The notes: a model not told the origin generated them from the letters alone. A stretch of 64,000 bases of DNA from Pseudomonas viciae (GCF_004786035.1 NZ_CP035088.1:6223001-6287000); one strand, 5' to 3'; counted from the first letter of the stretch, positions 20,020 through 31,150 are shown. Numbers and translations are program-made.

Positions 20020-20853
20020 TCAAAGTTTCATCACCAGCATGCCAACCAGCACCAAGGCGCAAGCTAAGAGCCGCGGCCGTCCAAAAGGTTCTTTCAAGTA
20101 GCGCATGCCAAACAGTACAACCAGTATCACGCTGATCTCCCGCAGCGCCGCTGCTTCGGCGATCGACCCCAGTTGCATGGCCCACAGCACCAGAGCGTAG
20201 CTGAACAATACGCAGAATCCGACCGCCAACCCCAACCGCCACTGCTCGCGCCAAAACAGCAAGAACGCCGGTCGCTTGCCCACCAACGCCAGCAACGGAA
20301 ACGGCCAGGCGCTGAGCAGCGTGACCCAGACCAGGTAATCCAGCGGATGGGGCCAGCGCCGCAGGGCGTGACCGTCGATAAAAGTGTAGCAACCGATGCA
20401 CAGGCCGATCAGTGCCACCACCGGTAGCATCGACCAGGGCAGCCGCTCGCCACCACCGCCCTGCCACAACAGGCATAGCATGCCGAACGGGATCAACAGA
20501 ATGCCGATGATCTGCTGGCTCGTCAGCACTTCCCCGGCGAAGATCAACGTCAGGGCCAACACCACCAACGGCGACAGGCCGCGCATCAGCGGATAGACCA
20601 GCCCCAGGTCACCGACCCGATAAGCCTGGATCAGCAAATAGCGATACAGCAGCTCAAACGCCGCCGACGCCAGGATCCACGGCCAGATCTCCAACGGCGG
20701 CAGTGCCACGAAGCCCAGGGCCAACGCTCCAAACAGCAGCGCGACGCTGTCCATGCACGCCACCACCAGCAAACGCTCGGCGCTGAACTTGATCAGCGTA
20801 TTCCACGCCGCATGCAACAGCGCCGCAACCAACACCAGGGCCGTTGCAAGCAC
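20020..20853 (-). CDS. EamA/DMT-family transporter
   Basis: 277 aa, ten hydrophobic segments in two EamA repeats (first LLHAAWNTLIKFSAE..., second from about residue 145). I chose GTG at 20853 because AAGGAG lies six bases before it and the protein then begins directly with the first membrane helix (VLATALVLVAALLHAAWN). The longer frame to 20949 has no such site. It contains YPLMRGLSPLVVLALTLIFAGE, the typical end of the first repeat. An inner-membrane drug/metabolite exporter with unknown substrate. Confidence 0.88.
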   Translation of the reverse strand: MLATALVLVAALLHAAWNTLIKFSAERLLVVACMDSVALLFGALALGFVALPPLEIWPWILASAAFELLYRYLLIQAYRVGDLGLVYPLMRGLSPLVVLALTLIFAGEVLTSQQIIGILLIPFGMLCLLWQGGGGERLPWSMLPVVALIGLCIGCYTFIDGHALRRWPHPLDYLVWVTLLSAWPFPLLALVGKRPAFLLFWREQWRLGLAVGFCVLFSYALVLWAMQLGSIAEAAALREISVILVVLFGMRYLKEPFGRPRLLACALVLVGMLVMKL

Positions 20854-21050
20854 GGCACGCTCCTTATTCCATCCAGAGAATTGATTCGCCATCCATCCGC
20901 AGCCGTTTATACTGCAAACCGACCACGCCGCACTCAGTTGCGCATACACCTATTCCAATAATTTCGCCGTTGCCCCGTTCACTCGAACCGGTGGTGCCGG
21001 CATGCGTATGCCTGATCAGAGCGTCAAGACTACAGACAGAGACCCTGCGC

Positions 21051-22220
21051 ATGCCACTCGCCTTGCTTGCTTTGGCCGTCGCCGCTTTTGGCATCGGCAC
21101 GACTGAATTCGTCATCATGGGCCTGTTGCCCGATGTCGCCCGAGACCTGGCCGTGAGTATTCCCCAGGCCGGGCTACTGATCACCGGCTATGCCCTGGGG
21201 GTGGTGTTCGGCGCGCCGATCCTGGCGGTCGGCACCGCCAACATGCCGCGCAAGGCGACGCTGCTGGGCATGACGCTGATGTTCATCCTCGGCAACGTGC
21301 TCTGCGCTCTGGCACCGAATTACGCCACGCTGATGGCCGCGCGCGTCATCACCGCGTTGTGCCATGGGGCATTCTTCGGCATCGGCTCGGTGGTAGCGGC
21401 CGGGCTGGTAGCGCCGAACAAACGGGCCCAGGCCATTGCAATGATGTTCACCGGCCTGACCCTGGCCAACGTGTTGGGCGTGCCGTTGGGCACGGCCTTG
21501 GGCCAATACGCCGGCTGGCGCTCGACCTTCTGGGCCGTGTCGGTGATCGGGGTGATCGCGGCCATCGCCCAATGGGTCTGGCTGCCCAAGGAAATCCCCA
21601 TGGACAAGGCCAACCTGGCCAGCGAGTTCAAGGTGCTGGGCAAGGCCAACGTACTGCTGGCCCTGGGCATGAGTGTGCTGGCCTCCACCAGCCTGTTCAG
21701 CGTGTTCACCTACATCGCGCCGATCCTGCAGGACATTACCGGTGTCAGCCCCCACGGCATCACTATCATGCTGCTGTTGTTCGGCGTCGGCCTGACGGCG
21801 GGCAGTTTCCTCGGTGGGCGCTTGGCCGACCGACGCCTGCTGCCCTCACTGGTGGGCATGGCCCTGGCTGTGGTGCTGGTGCTGGCCGCGTTCAGCCAGA
21901 CCAGTCAATCGGTGATTCCGGCGGCGATTACCCTGGTGCTATGGGGCATCTTCGCCTTCGCCCTGTGCCCGATCCTGCAATTGCTGATCATCGACCAGGC
22001 CTTTGAGGCGCCGAACCTCGGCTCGACCCTGAACCAGAGCGCGTTCAATCTCGGCAACGCGGCCGGGGCGTGGATTGGCGGGTTGGTGGTGGCCAGTGGT
22101 GCGGATCTGGCAGATTTGCCGTGGACCGGTGCCTTCGTCGGCATGCTGACCGTACTGACGGCGCTGTACTTTATTTATCGTCAGCGTCGTCATGGCGTCC
22201 TGGTGGGTGCGGCCGACTAG
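21051..22220 (+). CDS. MFS transporter, AraJ/arabinose-efflux type
   Basis: 389 aa, 12 hydrophobic helices. N-terminal MPLALLALAVAAFGIGTTEF, then ITGYALGVVFGAPILA and RKATLLGMTLMFILGN are characteristic of the AraJ/YdhP subgroup of H+-driven exporters. ATG 21051 follows ACAGAGACCCTGCGC (weak RBS); the frame is open to 20844 but the N-terminal helix argues for 21051. The 3' end overlaps the convergent formate/nitrite-type gene by 50 bp. Substrate unknown (sugar or drug efflux by family). Confidence 0.9.
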   Translation: MPLALLALAVAAFGIGTTEFVIMGLLPDVARDLAVSIPQAGLLITGYALGVVFGAPILAVGTANMPRKATLLGMTLMFILGNVLCALAPNYATLMAARVITALCHGAFFGIGSVVAAGLVAPNKRAQAIAMMFTGLTLANVLGVPLGTALGQYAGWRSTFWAVSVIGVIAAIAQWVWLPKEIPMDKANLASEFKVLGKANVLLALGMSVLASTSLFSVFTYIAPILQDITGVSPHGITIMLLLFGVGLTAGSFLGGRLADRRLLPSLVGMALAVVLVLAAFSQTSQSVIPAAITLVLWGIFAFALCPILQLLIIDQAFEAPNLGSTLNQSAFNLGNAAGAWIGGLVVASGADLADLPWTGAFVGMLTVLTALYFIYRQRRHGVLVGAAD

Positions 22221-23052
22221 GCGAGCCGCTCTCGCTACGCACCTGGGCATGGCTGAGCAATGCGAAGATGAAGCTGCCACCGATGATGTTCCCCGCCAGG
22301 GTCGGCGCGGCGAACACCATCCAGAAGTCCTCCCACGACAGCTGGCCGGCGAATACCAGGTAAGACACCTCGGCCGAGCCAACGACAATGTGGGTGAAAT
22401 CCCCGAGCGCCATCAGGTAGGTAATCAGGATGATGATCCACATCTTGGCGCTTTCCATGGACGGGATCATCCAGACCATGGTGGCGATCATCCAGCCAGA
22501 AATGATGCCTTTGGCGAACATCTGGCCGGTGTCGTTTTCCATGACCTTGCGACCGATTTCCAGAAAGGCCTGGTCAGTGCGCTGGTCGAAAATCGGCAGG
22601 TGCAGCATCACGTACGCCACCAGCAAGGTGCCGCACAGGTTGCCCACCAGCACCACGCCCCATAGCCGAAACAACCGACCGAAATTGCCCAGCGTGGGCT
22701 TGCTCATGATTGGCAACACCGCGGTCAGCGTATTTTCGGTGAACAACTGCTGGCGGGCGAGGATCACCGCGAGAAAACCGGCGCAGTAGCCGAAACTGGC
22801 GATCACTTTAAAGCCTTCGTGGTCCGGCAGCCGGGAATTGAGCAACCCCATCGCCATCAGCGACAGGCCCATGGTCAACCCGGCCGCCAGGGCCGACCAC
22901 CACAGCGCGGCGACACTGCGCTCCAGTTCCTGGTTGCCCTGGGTGCGGATGATCTCATGCAGCACCGCCGCTCGTGGCGGCTGGTTGCGGTCAACTTCGT
23001 GCTTTTCCTGTGCCGAAAGATCAGGGGTCTTACCGTCTTTTTGAGTGTCCAT
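22171..23052 (-). CDS. Formate/nitrite transporter-family membrane protein (YfdC-like)
   Basis: 293 aa. The start at 23052 is fixed by AGGAG five bases upstream. A polar N-terminal tail of about 45 residues precedes six membrane helices (SALAAGLTMGLSLMAMGLL, VIASFGYCAGFLAVILA, GVVLVGNLCGTLLVAYVML and others). FTENTLTAVLPIM and GNLCGT are FNT-family landmarks; the long polar N- and C-tails are typical of the YfdC subgroup. It probably forms a pentameric anion channel in the inner membrane; its ion is unknown. The C-terminal codons overlap the MFS gene. Confidence 0.88.
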   Translation of the reverse strand: MDTQKDGKTPDLSAQEKHEVDRNQPPRAAVLHEIIRTQGNQELERSVAALWWSALAAGLTMGLSLMAMGLLNSRLPDHEGFKVIASFGYCAGFLAVILARQQLFTENTLTAVLPIMSKPTLGNFGRLFRLWGVVLVGNLCGTLLVAYVMLHLPIFDQRTDQAFLEIGRKVMENDTGQMFAKGIISGWMIATMVWMIPSMESAKMWIIILITYLMALGDFTHIVVGSAEVSYLVFAGQLSWEDFWMVFAAPTLAGNIIGGSFIFALLSHAQVRSESGSPSRPHPPGRHDDADDK

Positions 23053-23154
23053 GGAGCTCCTGAACCGGTGGCGTGATGTACCTACGACACGCGGCGTTCG
23101 GAGCTGTTCAGTCTCCCACAGGGGATGGATGCCCCATGCCCCAGCCGAATTCAT

Positions 23155-23180
23155 TGTGGGAGCGAGCCTGCTCGCGACTG
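23155..23180 (+). repeat. Solitary REP sequence
   Basis: TGTGGGAGCGAGCCTGCTCG without a recognisable inverted partner nearby, between the thioesterase and formate/nitrite-type genes. Confidence 0.75.
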
Positions 23181-23195
23181 GAGACACCGCCAATC

Positions 23196-23600
23196 TCACT
23201 GACCGGCAATGTCATCCTGGAACTGATCCTTGACGTACCTGATCTCGGTCCGGCCATGGGGCGCTGGCAAGCCGTCTTCACCAAGATTGACGAAAACCAT
23301 CTTCTCCACGGTCAGGATGCTCTTGCGGGTGATTTTGTTGCGCACCTCGCAGGTCAGGGTGATGGAGGTGCGACCAAATTCGGTGGCGGTGATGCCCAGC
23401 TCGATGATATCGCCCTGGCGCGAGGCGCTGACGAAGTTGATTTCCGAGATGTACTTGGTGACCACGCGCTGGTTGCCGAGCTGGACGATGGCGTAGATCG
23501 CCGCTTCTTCGTCGATCCAGCGCAACAGGCTGCCGCCGAACAGCGTGCCGTTGGGGTTGAGGTCTTCGGGCTTGACCCATTTGCGGGTGTGGAAATTCAT
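23196..23600 (-). CDS. Acyl-CoA thioesterase, hotdog fold
   Basis: 134 aa. The start at 23600 (MNFHTRKWVKPEDLNPNG) has CAGGAGTGAAC upstream. A single hotdog domain with NPNGTLFGGSLLRWIDEEAA (catalytic Asp in WIDE) and TKYISEINFVSASRQGDI is typical of YciA/4HBT-type acyl-CoA thioesterases, which act as hexamers in the cytoplasm. The chain-length preference cannot be read. It is divergent from ahcY across 321 bp that contain the ahcY promoter and SAH riboswitch. Confidence 0.9.
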   Translation of the reverse strand: MNFHTRKWVKPEDLNPNGTLFGGSLLRWIDEEAAIYAIVQLGNQRVVTKYISEINFVSASRQGDIIELGITATEFGRTSITLTCEVRNKITRKSILTVEKMVFVNLGEDGLPAPHGRTEIRYVKDQFQDDIAGQ

Positions 23601-23681
23601 GTTCACTCCTGAGCGTCTGGCCAATGAATGGCTGCATCATGGCAGACCGGGCAGCCAGGCTCTACGTCGCGGCCCCTATAA

Positions 23682-25331
<1,650 letters not shown>

Positions 25332-25354
25332 TCGGCTCTATTGCCTGCTCTCCC

Positions 25355-25444
25355 TGTGGGAGCGGGCTTGCTCGCGAAGGCGGTTCATCATTCAACATCG
25401 ATGTCGCCTGATCCTCCGTCTTCGCGAGCAAGCCCGCTCCCACA
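25355..25444. repeat. REPIN between ahcY and metF
   Basis: GTGGGAGCGGGCTTGCTCGC and its inverse TTCGCGAGCAAGCCCGCTCC are about 40 bp apart. It sits inside what may be one ahcY-metF transcript, where such hairpins can stabilise the upstream RNA or reduce downstream expression. Confidence 0.88.
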
Positions 25445-25492
25445 TTGGAATGCGCCAGGCTTCCAGCCCTACGAGTTTCCAAGGATATGACC

Positions 25493-26338
25493 ATGTCCCA
25501 AGAACGTCGCTACAGCTTCGAGTTCTTCCCGACGAAGACCGATGCTGGGCATGAAAAACTGATCGCCACTGCCCGTCAGTTGGCCAGCTACAACCCCGAC
25601 TTCTTCTCCTGCACCTATGGCGCCGGCGGTTCGACCCGTGACCGCACGATGAACACCGTGTTGCAGCTCGAAAGCGAAGTCAAAGTCCCGGCTGCCCCGC
25701 ATCTGTCCTGCGTAGGCGACAGCAAGGACGACCTGCGTGGCCTGCTGACCCGATACAAGGCCGCAGGCATCAAGCGCATCGTTGCCCTGCGCGGTGACTT
25801 GCCCTCGGGCATGGGCATGGCCAGCGGCGAGCTGCGTCACGCCAATGACCTGGTTGAATTCATTCGTGAAGAGACCGGCGATCATTTCCACATCGAAGTT
25901 GCCGCTTACCCAGAGATGCACCCCCAGGCGCGCAATTTCGAGGACGATCTGCTCAACTTCGTGCGCAAGGCCAACGCCGGTGCCAACAGTGCGATCACCC
26001 AGTACTTCTTCAACGCCGACAGCTATTTTTACTTCGTCGAGCGTATCCGCAAGATGGGCGTCGACATTCCTGTCGTACCGGGGATCATGCCGATCACCAA
26101 CTACAGCAAGTTGGCGCGCTTCTCCGACGCCTGCGGTGCGGAAATCCCGCGCTGGATCCGCAAGCAACTGGAAGCTTATGGTGACGACACGTCCAGCATC
26201 CAAAGCTTCGGCGAGGAAGTCATCACACAAATGTGCGAGCGTTTGTTGCAAGGTGGAGCCCCGGGGCTGCACTTCTATACCCTGAACCAGGCCGAAGCCA
26301 GCCTGGCGGTATGGAACAACCTCAAGCTGCCGCGTTAA
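25493..26338 (+). CDS. metF: 5,10-Methylenetetrahydrofolate reductase
   Basis: 281 aa FAD enzyme reducing 5,10-methylene-THF to 5-methyl-THF for methionine synthesis. ATG 25493 is chosen because AAGGA lies seven bases upstream; another ATG at 25487 overlaps that site. MSQERRYSFEFFPTKTD carries the catalytic Glu (FEFFP); SCTYGAGGSTRDRT and PHLSCVGDSKDDL follow. It lies downstream of ahcY and completes, with metK, the SAM-methionine cycle genes of the window. Confidence 0.97.
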   Translation: MSQERRYSFEFFPTKTDAGHEKLIATARQLASYNPDFFSCTYGAGGSTRDRTMNTVLQLESEVKVPAAPHLSCVGDSKDDLRGLLTRYKAAGIKRIVALRGDLPSGMGMASGELRHANDLVEFIREETGDHFHIEVAAYPEMHPQARNFEDDLLNFVRKANAGANSAITQYFFNADSYFYFVERIRKMGVDIPVVPGIMPITNYSKLARFSDACGAEIPRWIRKQLEAYGDDTSSIQSFGEEVITQMCERLLQGGAPGLHFYTLNQAEASLAVWNNLKLPR

Positions 26339-26360
26339 CAGCAAATACCGTGGTACAAAA

Positions 26361-26389
26361 GGCCCTGGTGAAAACCAGGGCCTTTTTTT
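26361..26389 (+). terminator. Intrinsic terminator after metF
   Basis: GGCCCTGGT (26361-26369), loop GAAA, ACCAGGGCC (26374-26382), then seven T. A strong rho-independent terminator. Confidence 0.92.
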
Positions 26390-26548
26390 ATTCAGTTGTC
26401 GTGAGGGTCTTCGAGCCCGAATGGATATGTTTGCCTCGGGACGAATACCGCGAAGCCATCGATCTGCACCGACTGCAGGCAAAAGGCAACTAAGGCGCGA
26501 GCCAGAGCGCTCTAGCTATTTGAGGAGTTCTCGTCGTAACCTCAGGCC

Positions 26549-27337
26549 ATGCCCGTTATTGCCCGGTTACTGACAGCCCTTCTCCTCTTGTGCCTGAGCA
26601 TGACTGCCCGGGCCGAGAAGTTGCGCATTGTCACCGAAGCCTGGGCGCCGTATGTCTACGAAGAGAACGGCAAAATCCTCGGACTGGACTACGAAACCAC
26701 GGCCATTGTGTTCAAGCGCCTGGGCATCGACGTGGAATGGCAGCTCCTGCCCTGGAAGCGTTGCCTGGCGATGCTGGAACAGGGATTGGCGGACGGCGCG
26801 CTGGACATTTTTCATAGCAATGAACGCGACACCATGCTGCTTTATCCCAGCGAACCGCTGTCAGACGTGGAGTTCGTGATGTTCTACGCCAACGCCCGCC
26901 CCCATCCGTTTCGCACGCTCGATGACCTGGGCGGCCTGACCATCGGCACGTCACCCGGTTATCTGTACAGCCAGGCGTTCAGTGAATCGCCCCTGTTCAA
27001 GCGTGAAACAGCGCCTACCCACGAAGCCAACTTCGGCAAGTTGCAACTGGGCCGGATCGACCTGCTCATCACTGACCGTCGGGTCGGCCGGCATGTGCTC
27101 GAGCAAATGCAGTTGGGCGACCAGATTACTGAAAACCCGACGGTCGTGAGCCGTCAAAGCCAATACCTGGCGGTACGGCGTAGCGCCGGGATGGATTTGC
27201 TGGTGCAACGCTTCGGCGCCGAACTCAAGCGCTTCAAACGCGAACCGGCCTATGCCGAGCTCAGTGCCCGCTATGGCGCCAGCCCGCTTGCCAAGGCTAC
27301 GCGGCCCGACCCGGTCAACGCTGAAATAAACCGTTGA
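26549..27337 (+). CDS. Periplasmic solute-binding protein (SBP family 3)
   Basis: 262 aa. Signal peptide MPVIARLLTALLLLCLSMTARA, then a type-II periplasmic binding domain starting EKLRIVTEAWAPYVYEENGKILGLDYE, with LPWKRCLAMLEQGLADGAL and a second-lobe return RIDLLITDRR. There are no permease or ATPase genes nearby, so it may act as an orphan sensor or pair with a distant ABC system. An in-frame TAA four codons upstream fixes the start at ATG 26549. No strong RBS (GAGGAG is 22 bases away). Ligand unknown; amino-acid-like by family. Confidence 0.88.
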   Translation: MPVIARLLTALLLLCLSMTARAEKLRIVTEAWAPYVYEENGKILGLDYETTAIVFKRLGIDVEWQLLPWKRCLAMLEQGLADGALDIFHSNERDTMLLYPSEPLSDVEFVMFYANARPHPFRTLDDLGGLTIGTSPGYLYSQAFSESPLFKRETAPTHEANFGKLQLGRIDLLITDRRVGRHVLEQMQLGDQITENPTVVSRQSQYLAVRRSAGMDLLVQRFGAELKRFKREPAYAELSARYGASPLAKATRPDPVNAEINR

Positions 27338-27371
27338 GCAGCAGGAAAGCGGCGCACGGCGTTTGCTCTGT

Positions 27372-27592
27372 TATACTCCGGCCTTCCCGCCAGGCTTACG
27401 CCCGGACGCCCGGTCTTGCAAAAGGCATCCCGACACCGCTACAGCGCAGCTTCCAGCCCGCGCGAGCCCTGTCCGGACCCGCCTTTGAGACTCGGCAGGA
27501 CCGGACGGGATGACGTCTTTCATTATTGAACGTCGTTCGCGCCAGGCAAGACTATCCCATTGGGCCAGGCCCTCACTAAAACAGGATTACTC
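27372..27592 (+). promoter_or_regulatory. Probable -10 and long leader of rhlE
   Basis: TATACT at 27372-27377 is the best -10 in the gap, though no good -35 is 17 bp upstream. A leader of about 210 nt would follow, with imperfect GC-rich hairpins and GACGTCTTTCATTATTGAAC close to the gene. Long leaders are common for cold-inducible DEAD-box helicase genes; that link is an inference. Confidence 0.4.
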
Positions 27593-29455
27593 ATGTCCTT
27601 TGCTTCCCTCGGTCTCTCCGAGGCTTTAGTCCGCGCCATCGAGGCCGCCGGCTACACCGAGCCTACCCCGGTGCAACAGCGGGCCATTCCCGCCGTGTTG
27701 CAAGGTCGCGATCTGATGGTCGCGGCGCAGACAGGCACTGGTAAAACCGGTGGTTTCGCCCTCCCGATCCTGGAGCGGTTGTTCCCCAACGGTCACCCAG
27801 ACAAATCCCAGCGTCACGGCCCGCGTCAACCGCGCGTACTGGTCCTGACCCCAACCCGCGAACTGGCCGCCCAGGTACACGAGAGCTTCAAGGTCTACGC
27901 TCGCGACCTGAAATTCGTCAGCGCCTGCATTTTCGGCGGCGTGGGCATGAACCCTCAGGTCCAGGCCATGTCCCGTGGCGTCGACGTGCTCGTGGCCTGC
28001 CCCGGCCGCCTGCTGGATCTGGCCGGCCAAGGCAGTGTCGATCTGTCCCACGTGGAAATCCTCGTGCTGGACGAAGCCGACCGCATGCTCGACATGGGCT
28101 TCGTCCATGACGTGAAGAAAGTCCTCGCCCGCCTGCCCGCCAAACGCCAGAACCTGCTGTTTTCGGCGACGTTCTCCAAGGACATCACCGACCTGGCCGG
28201 CAAGCTGCTGCACAACCCGGAACGCATCGAAGTCACGCCGCCGAACACCACGGTCGAGCGCATCGAACAACGCGTATTCCGCCTGGCGGCCAGCCACAAG
28301 CGTGCCTTGCTCGCGCACCTGATCACCGCTGGCGCCTGGGAACAGGTCCTGGTGTTCACCCGTACCAAGCACGGCGCCAACCGCCTGGCCGAATACCTGG
28401 ACAAGCATGGCCTGCCGGCCGTGGCGATCCACGGTAACAAGAGCCAGAATGCCCGCACCAAGGCCCTGGCCGATTTCAAGGCCGGCGAAGTGCGCATCCT
28501 GGTCGCCACCGACATCGCGGCCCGTGGCCTGGATATCGACCAGTTGCCCCACGTGGTCAACTTCGAGCTGCCGAACGTCGATGAAGACTACGTGCACCGT
28601 ATCGGCCGTACCGGCCGGGCCGGTCGTTCGGGCGAAGCGATCTCGCTGGTCGCGCCGGACGAAGAAAAGCTGCTCAAGAGCATTGAGCGCATGACCAAGC
28701 AGAAAATTGCCGATGGCGACCTGATGGGCTTCGATGCCAGCACCATCGAGGCCGAGAAGCCTGAAGTGCGCGAACGTCCGGACGTGCGCAACCCGCGCAA
28801 TGCCCGTGGCCCACGCGGCGACGGTCCGAATGGCGGCGGCGGTGGCGGCGGTCGTAAAGACAAAGGCAAGGACAAGGGCAAGGAAAAACCGGCCAGCAAC
28901 AGCCGCGGTGAACGCCCGGCCCGCGAGCAGAAGCCTCGCGAAGGTACGCCAGCCCGTGAACAGCAGCGCCCGGCTCCCCGCGCCGCAGCTGATCGTGCCC
29001 CGGACGAGTTCCTGGACGACGATGTAGATAATTTCGGTAACCGCGTCGACTACGTGCCGCAGCAGAAACCGGCCCAAGGTCGCGGCCGTCGTCCAGGCGC
29101 CCCGGCACAGGGCGCGGGTGCAGCCGCTCCGCGTACTGGCCAGCCACAGGGTCGCCAGAACGGTCCACGCAACAGCAACGGCTCGTCCACCGGCACCCCA
29201 CCGGCCAAGCGCAGCGGCCCACGCAACGGTGCTCCCCGTGACGGTCAGGCCCGTCGCGAAGACACCCGCCCGCGCCGCCCGGCCCGTGACGACCAACCTC
29301 GTCAGGAACCGGCCGTGCAGGCCCCCCGTGGCAACCAGCCGAAGATCATGCACAAGGAATCGAAAGCCGATCGCTTCCCGACGCCTGAGCAACTGGATCA
29401 ACTGCCAAGCCGCCCACGGGGCGAGAAGCCGGCATTGCTGACCCGCAATCGCTGA
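27593..29455 (+). CDS. rhlE: DEAD-box RNA helicase, RhlE type
   Basis: 620 aa. ATG 27593 follows ACAGGATTACTC and gives [20 protein letters not shown]. The helicase core spans about 1-385 with the Q motif ([10 protein letters not shown]), [42 protein letters not shown] and [10 protein letters not shown]. From about residue 388 a 230-residue tail is low complexity, rich in Arg, Gly, Pro, Lys and Ala (a [19 protein letters not shown] stretch included), probably an RNA-binding disordered tail. The role is ATP-dependent RNA remodelling, often in cold adaptation and ribosome or RNA turnover. Tail length exceeds the core-only RhlE proteins. Confidence 0.95.
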   Translation: MSFASLGLSEALVRAIEAAGYTEPTPVQQRAIPAVLQGRDLMVAAQTGTGKTGGFALPILERLFPNGHPDKSQRHGPRQPRVLVLTPTRELAAQVHESFKVYARDLKFVSACIFGGVGMNPQVQAMSRGVDVLVACPGRLLDLAGQGSVDLSHVEILVLDEADRMLDMGFVHDVKKVLARLPAKRQNLLFSATFSKDITDLAGKLLHNPERIEVTPPNTTVERIEQRVFRLAASHKRALLAHLITAGAWEQVLVFTRTKHGANRLAEYLDKHGLPAVAIHGNKSQNARTKALADFKAGEVRILVATDIAARGLDIDQLPHVVNFELPNVDEDYVHRIGRTGRAGRSGEAISLVAPDEEKLLKSIERMTKQKIADGDLMGFDASTIEAEKPEVRERPDVRNPRNARGPRGDGPNGGGGGGGRKDKGKDKGKEKPASNSRGERPAREQKPREGTPAREQQRPAPRAAADRAPDEFLDDDVDNFGNRVDYVPQQKPAQGRGRRPGAPAQGAGAAAPRTGQPQGRQNGPRNSNGSSTGTPPAKRSGPRNGAPRDGQARREDTRPRRPARDDQPRQEPAVQAPRGNQPKIMHKESKADRFPTPEQLDQLPSRPRGEKPALLTRNR

Positions 29456-29470
29456 GTTTTTCCAAGCTGT

Positions 29471-29510
29471 AAAAAAATGCCCCTGATCTCGCGATCCGGG
29501 GCATTTTTTT
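29471..29510 (+). terminator. Intrinsic terminator after rhlE
   Basis: AAAAAAATGCCCC (29471-29483) pairs with GGGGCATTTTTTT (29498-29510), with inner GATC pairs. It ends in a T-run. Confidence 0.9.
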
Positions 29511-29528
29511 GAACGCCACAAATCTGCA

Positions 29529-29617
29529 TGTGGGAGCGGGCTTGCTCGCGAAGAAGGTGTATCAGCCAGCATCGAATCGACTGACCCACCGCCTTCGCGA
29601 GCAAGCCCGCTCCCACA
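29529..29617. repeat. REPIN between rhlE and yceI terminators
   Basis: GTGGGAGCGGGCTTGCTCGC and TTCGCGAGCAAGCCCGCTCC in inverted orientation about 40 bp apart, placed exactly between the two converging terminators. Confidence 0.88.
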
Positions 29618-29654
29618 AGAGTTCTGTGTTGGCTGTTCGAGCTGAGACATGGCA

Positions 29655-29698
29655 ATAAAAAACGCCCCTGATCGCGAGATCAGAGGCGTTTTTTTATC
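29655..29698 (-). terminator. Intrinsic terminator of the cytochrome b561-yceI operon
   Basis: AAAAAACGCC...CTGAT pairs with ATCAG...GGCGTTTTTTT. It is T-rich on both strands; placed just after the yceI stop it ends the minus-strand transcript. Confidence 0.88.
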
Positions 29699-29709
29699 AG
29701 GCGCGAAGC

Positions 29710-30306
29710 TTACTTCGCTTTGACACCTTCAAACGTGACGTACAGCTCGACCGCGTCAGACGCTGGGCCCAGGTCTTTCTGCTTGCCGAAGTCGGAACGC
29801 TTGATGCTGGTGGTGCCTTCGAAGCCAGCACGGTAGCCGCCCCATGGGTCCTTGCCTTCACCCAGGAACGTGGCCTTGACCACCACTGGCTTGGTCACGC
29901 CCAGCAGGGTCAGGTCACCGGTCACGTCCGCAGTTTCTTTGCCATCGGCGTTTTTACCGGTGGATTTGACGCTGGTGGAAACGAAGGTGGCCTTGCCGAA
30001 CTTGCTCACGTTCAGGAAGTCGCCGCTGGCAATGTGCTTGTCACGTTCAGCGTGATTGGTGAATACGCTGGCGGTATTGACGTTGAACTCGATCTTGCTG
30101 GCTTCAGGCTTGGCGGCATCGAAGCTGAACTTGCCGTCGATATCCTTGAAGGTACCGGTGATGTAGCTATAGCCCAGGTGGCTGATCTTGAAGTCGACGA
30201 AGGCGTGCTGGCCTTCTTTGTCGACCACGTAGTCGGCAGCCATGGCCTGGCCGGCCGACAGCAGTGCAGAACCGATTGCCAGGGCGGCGAGCGTCTTTTT
30301 CAACAT
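29710..30306 (-). CDS. YceI-family periplasmic lipocalin-like protein
   Basis: 198 aa. The start at 30306 ([23 protein letters not shown]) is a cleavable signal peptide, with AAAGGAATAGAAAGC upstream. The mature domain begins [28 protein letters not shown], then [14 protein letters not shown] and IKRSDFG, which are the YceI beta-barrel hallmarks. The family binds isoprenoid/polyprenyl chains such as ubiquinone. It is 32 bp downstream of the cytochrome b561 gene; this pairing is common and suggests quinone-linked redox work at the periplasmic face. Confidence 0.93.
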   Translation of the reverse strand: MLKKTLAALAIGSALLSAGQAMAADYVVDKEGQHAFVDFKISHLGYSYITGTFKDIDGKFSFDAAKPEASKIEFNVNTASVFTNHAERDKHIASGDFLNVSKFGKATFVSTSVKSTGKNADGKETADVTGDLTLLGVTKPVVVKATFLGEGKDPWGGYRAGFEGTTSIKRSDFGKQKDLGPASDAVELYVTFEGVKAK

Positions 30307-30338
30307 GCTTTCTATTCCTTTGGAGTCGAGGTTGAACA

Positions 30339-30890
30339 TCAGGCTTGGCGCCCCAGCATGCGCTTGAGGGTCGCGTCACGATCGATAAAGTGGTGTTTCA
30401 ATGCTGCCAACGCGTGAAGGCCGGAAAAAATGACCAGCGCCCACGCCAGGTACAGGTGAATCTGGCCAGCGACGTCTGCCTGATCGGGCAGTCCGGACAC
30501 CAGCGCGGGTACTTCGAACAAACCAAACACCGGGATCCCGACACCGTCTGCGGTGGAAATCAGGTAACCGGCAATCATCACGGCGAACAACCCGAGATAC
30601 AGGGCACGATGACCGAGCTTGGCGCCTGCACGGGTGAGGCGTCCGTAGGTTGGCAGGGTCGGCGGTGGCGGGCTGACAAAACGCCAGATCACCCGCAGCA
30701 ACATGACCGCCAGCAGCACCAGGCCAATGCTCTTGTGCAGGTCCGGTGCGTCTTTACGCCAGGTGCTGTAGTAATCCAGGCCGACCATCCACAGGCCCAG
30801 CGCGAACAGTCCATACACCGCCAATGCAACGCCCCAGTGCAGAGCGATACTGACCCAGCCATAGCGAGAAGAAGAGTTGCGTAGCTGCAT
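30339..30890 (-). CDS. Cytochrome b561-family membrane protein
   Basis: 183 aa, four membrane helices. Haem-ligating His are expected in [14 protein letters not shown] (helix 1), DLHKSIGL (helix 2), and the C-terminal half ([27 protein letters not shown]). Bacterial b561 proteins pass electrons between quinol and periplasmic acceptors. First gene of the b561-yceI operon, with an AT-rich palindrome upstream. Confidence 0.92.
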   Translation of the reverse strand: MQLRNSSSRYGWVSIALHWGVALAVYGLFALGLWMVGLDYYSTWRKDAPDLHKSIGLVLLAVMLLRVIWRFVSPPPPTLPTYGRLTRAGAKLGHRALYLGLFAVMIAGYLISTADGVGIPVFGLFEVPALVSGLPDQADVAGQIHLYLAWALVIFSGLHALAALKHHFIDRDATLKRMLGRQA

Positions 30891-30943
30891 TGCTCATATC
30901 CTGTAAAAACTGCGACCAAGACTAGCGAGTTATCTATCGATTT

Positions 30944-30963
30944 AAAGCGGAAATTTTCGCTTT
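30944..30963. promoter_or_regulatory. AT-rich palindrome upstream of the cytochrome b561-yceI operon
   Basis: AAAGCG (30944-30949), GAAATTTT, CGCTTT (30958-30963). The centre AAATTTT is itself symmetric. It lies 54 bp upstream of the b561 start. It is a plausible operator for a repressor or redox regulator, with no assigned protein. Confidence 0.45.
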
Positions 30964-31150
30964 GAAATATCGAGAAATACGATCATCAGTCTGGAGGGGG
31001 TGGGTTAAGGAAAGATTAAATCGAATACGCTACGTAATGGCGGGGGTGGGCACCGATCGCGTGCTTGAGTAGGGCCTCATCGCGAGCGGGCTGCTTACGA
31101 CGGTTTTATGTCATGAAATATCTGCGCTGGGCCCTATCCGTCTCTAATAC

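Noticed and set aside
27626..29650. 674-codon minus-strand frame opposite rhlE
   Set aside because: Runs through a REPIN and terminator and lacks motifs; shadow of the helicase gene.
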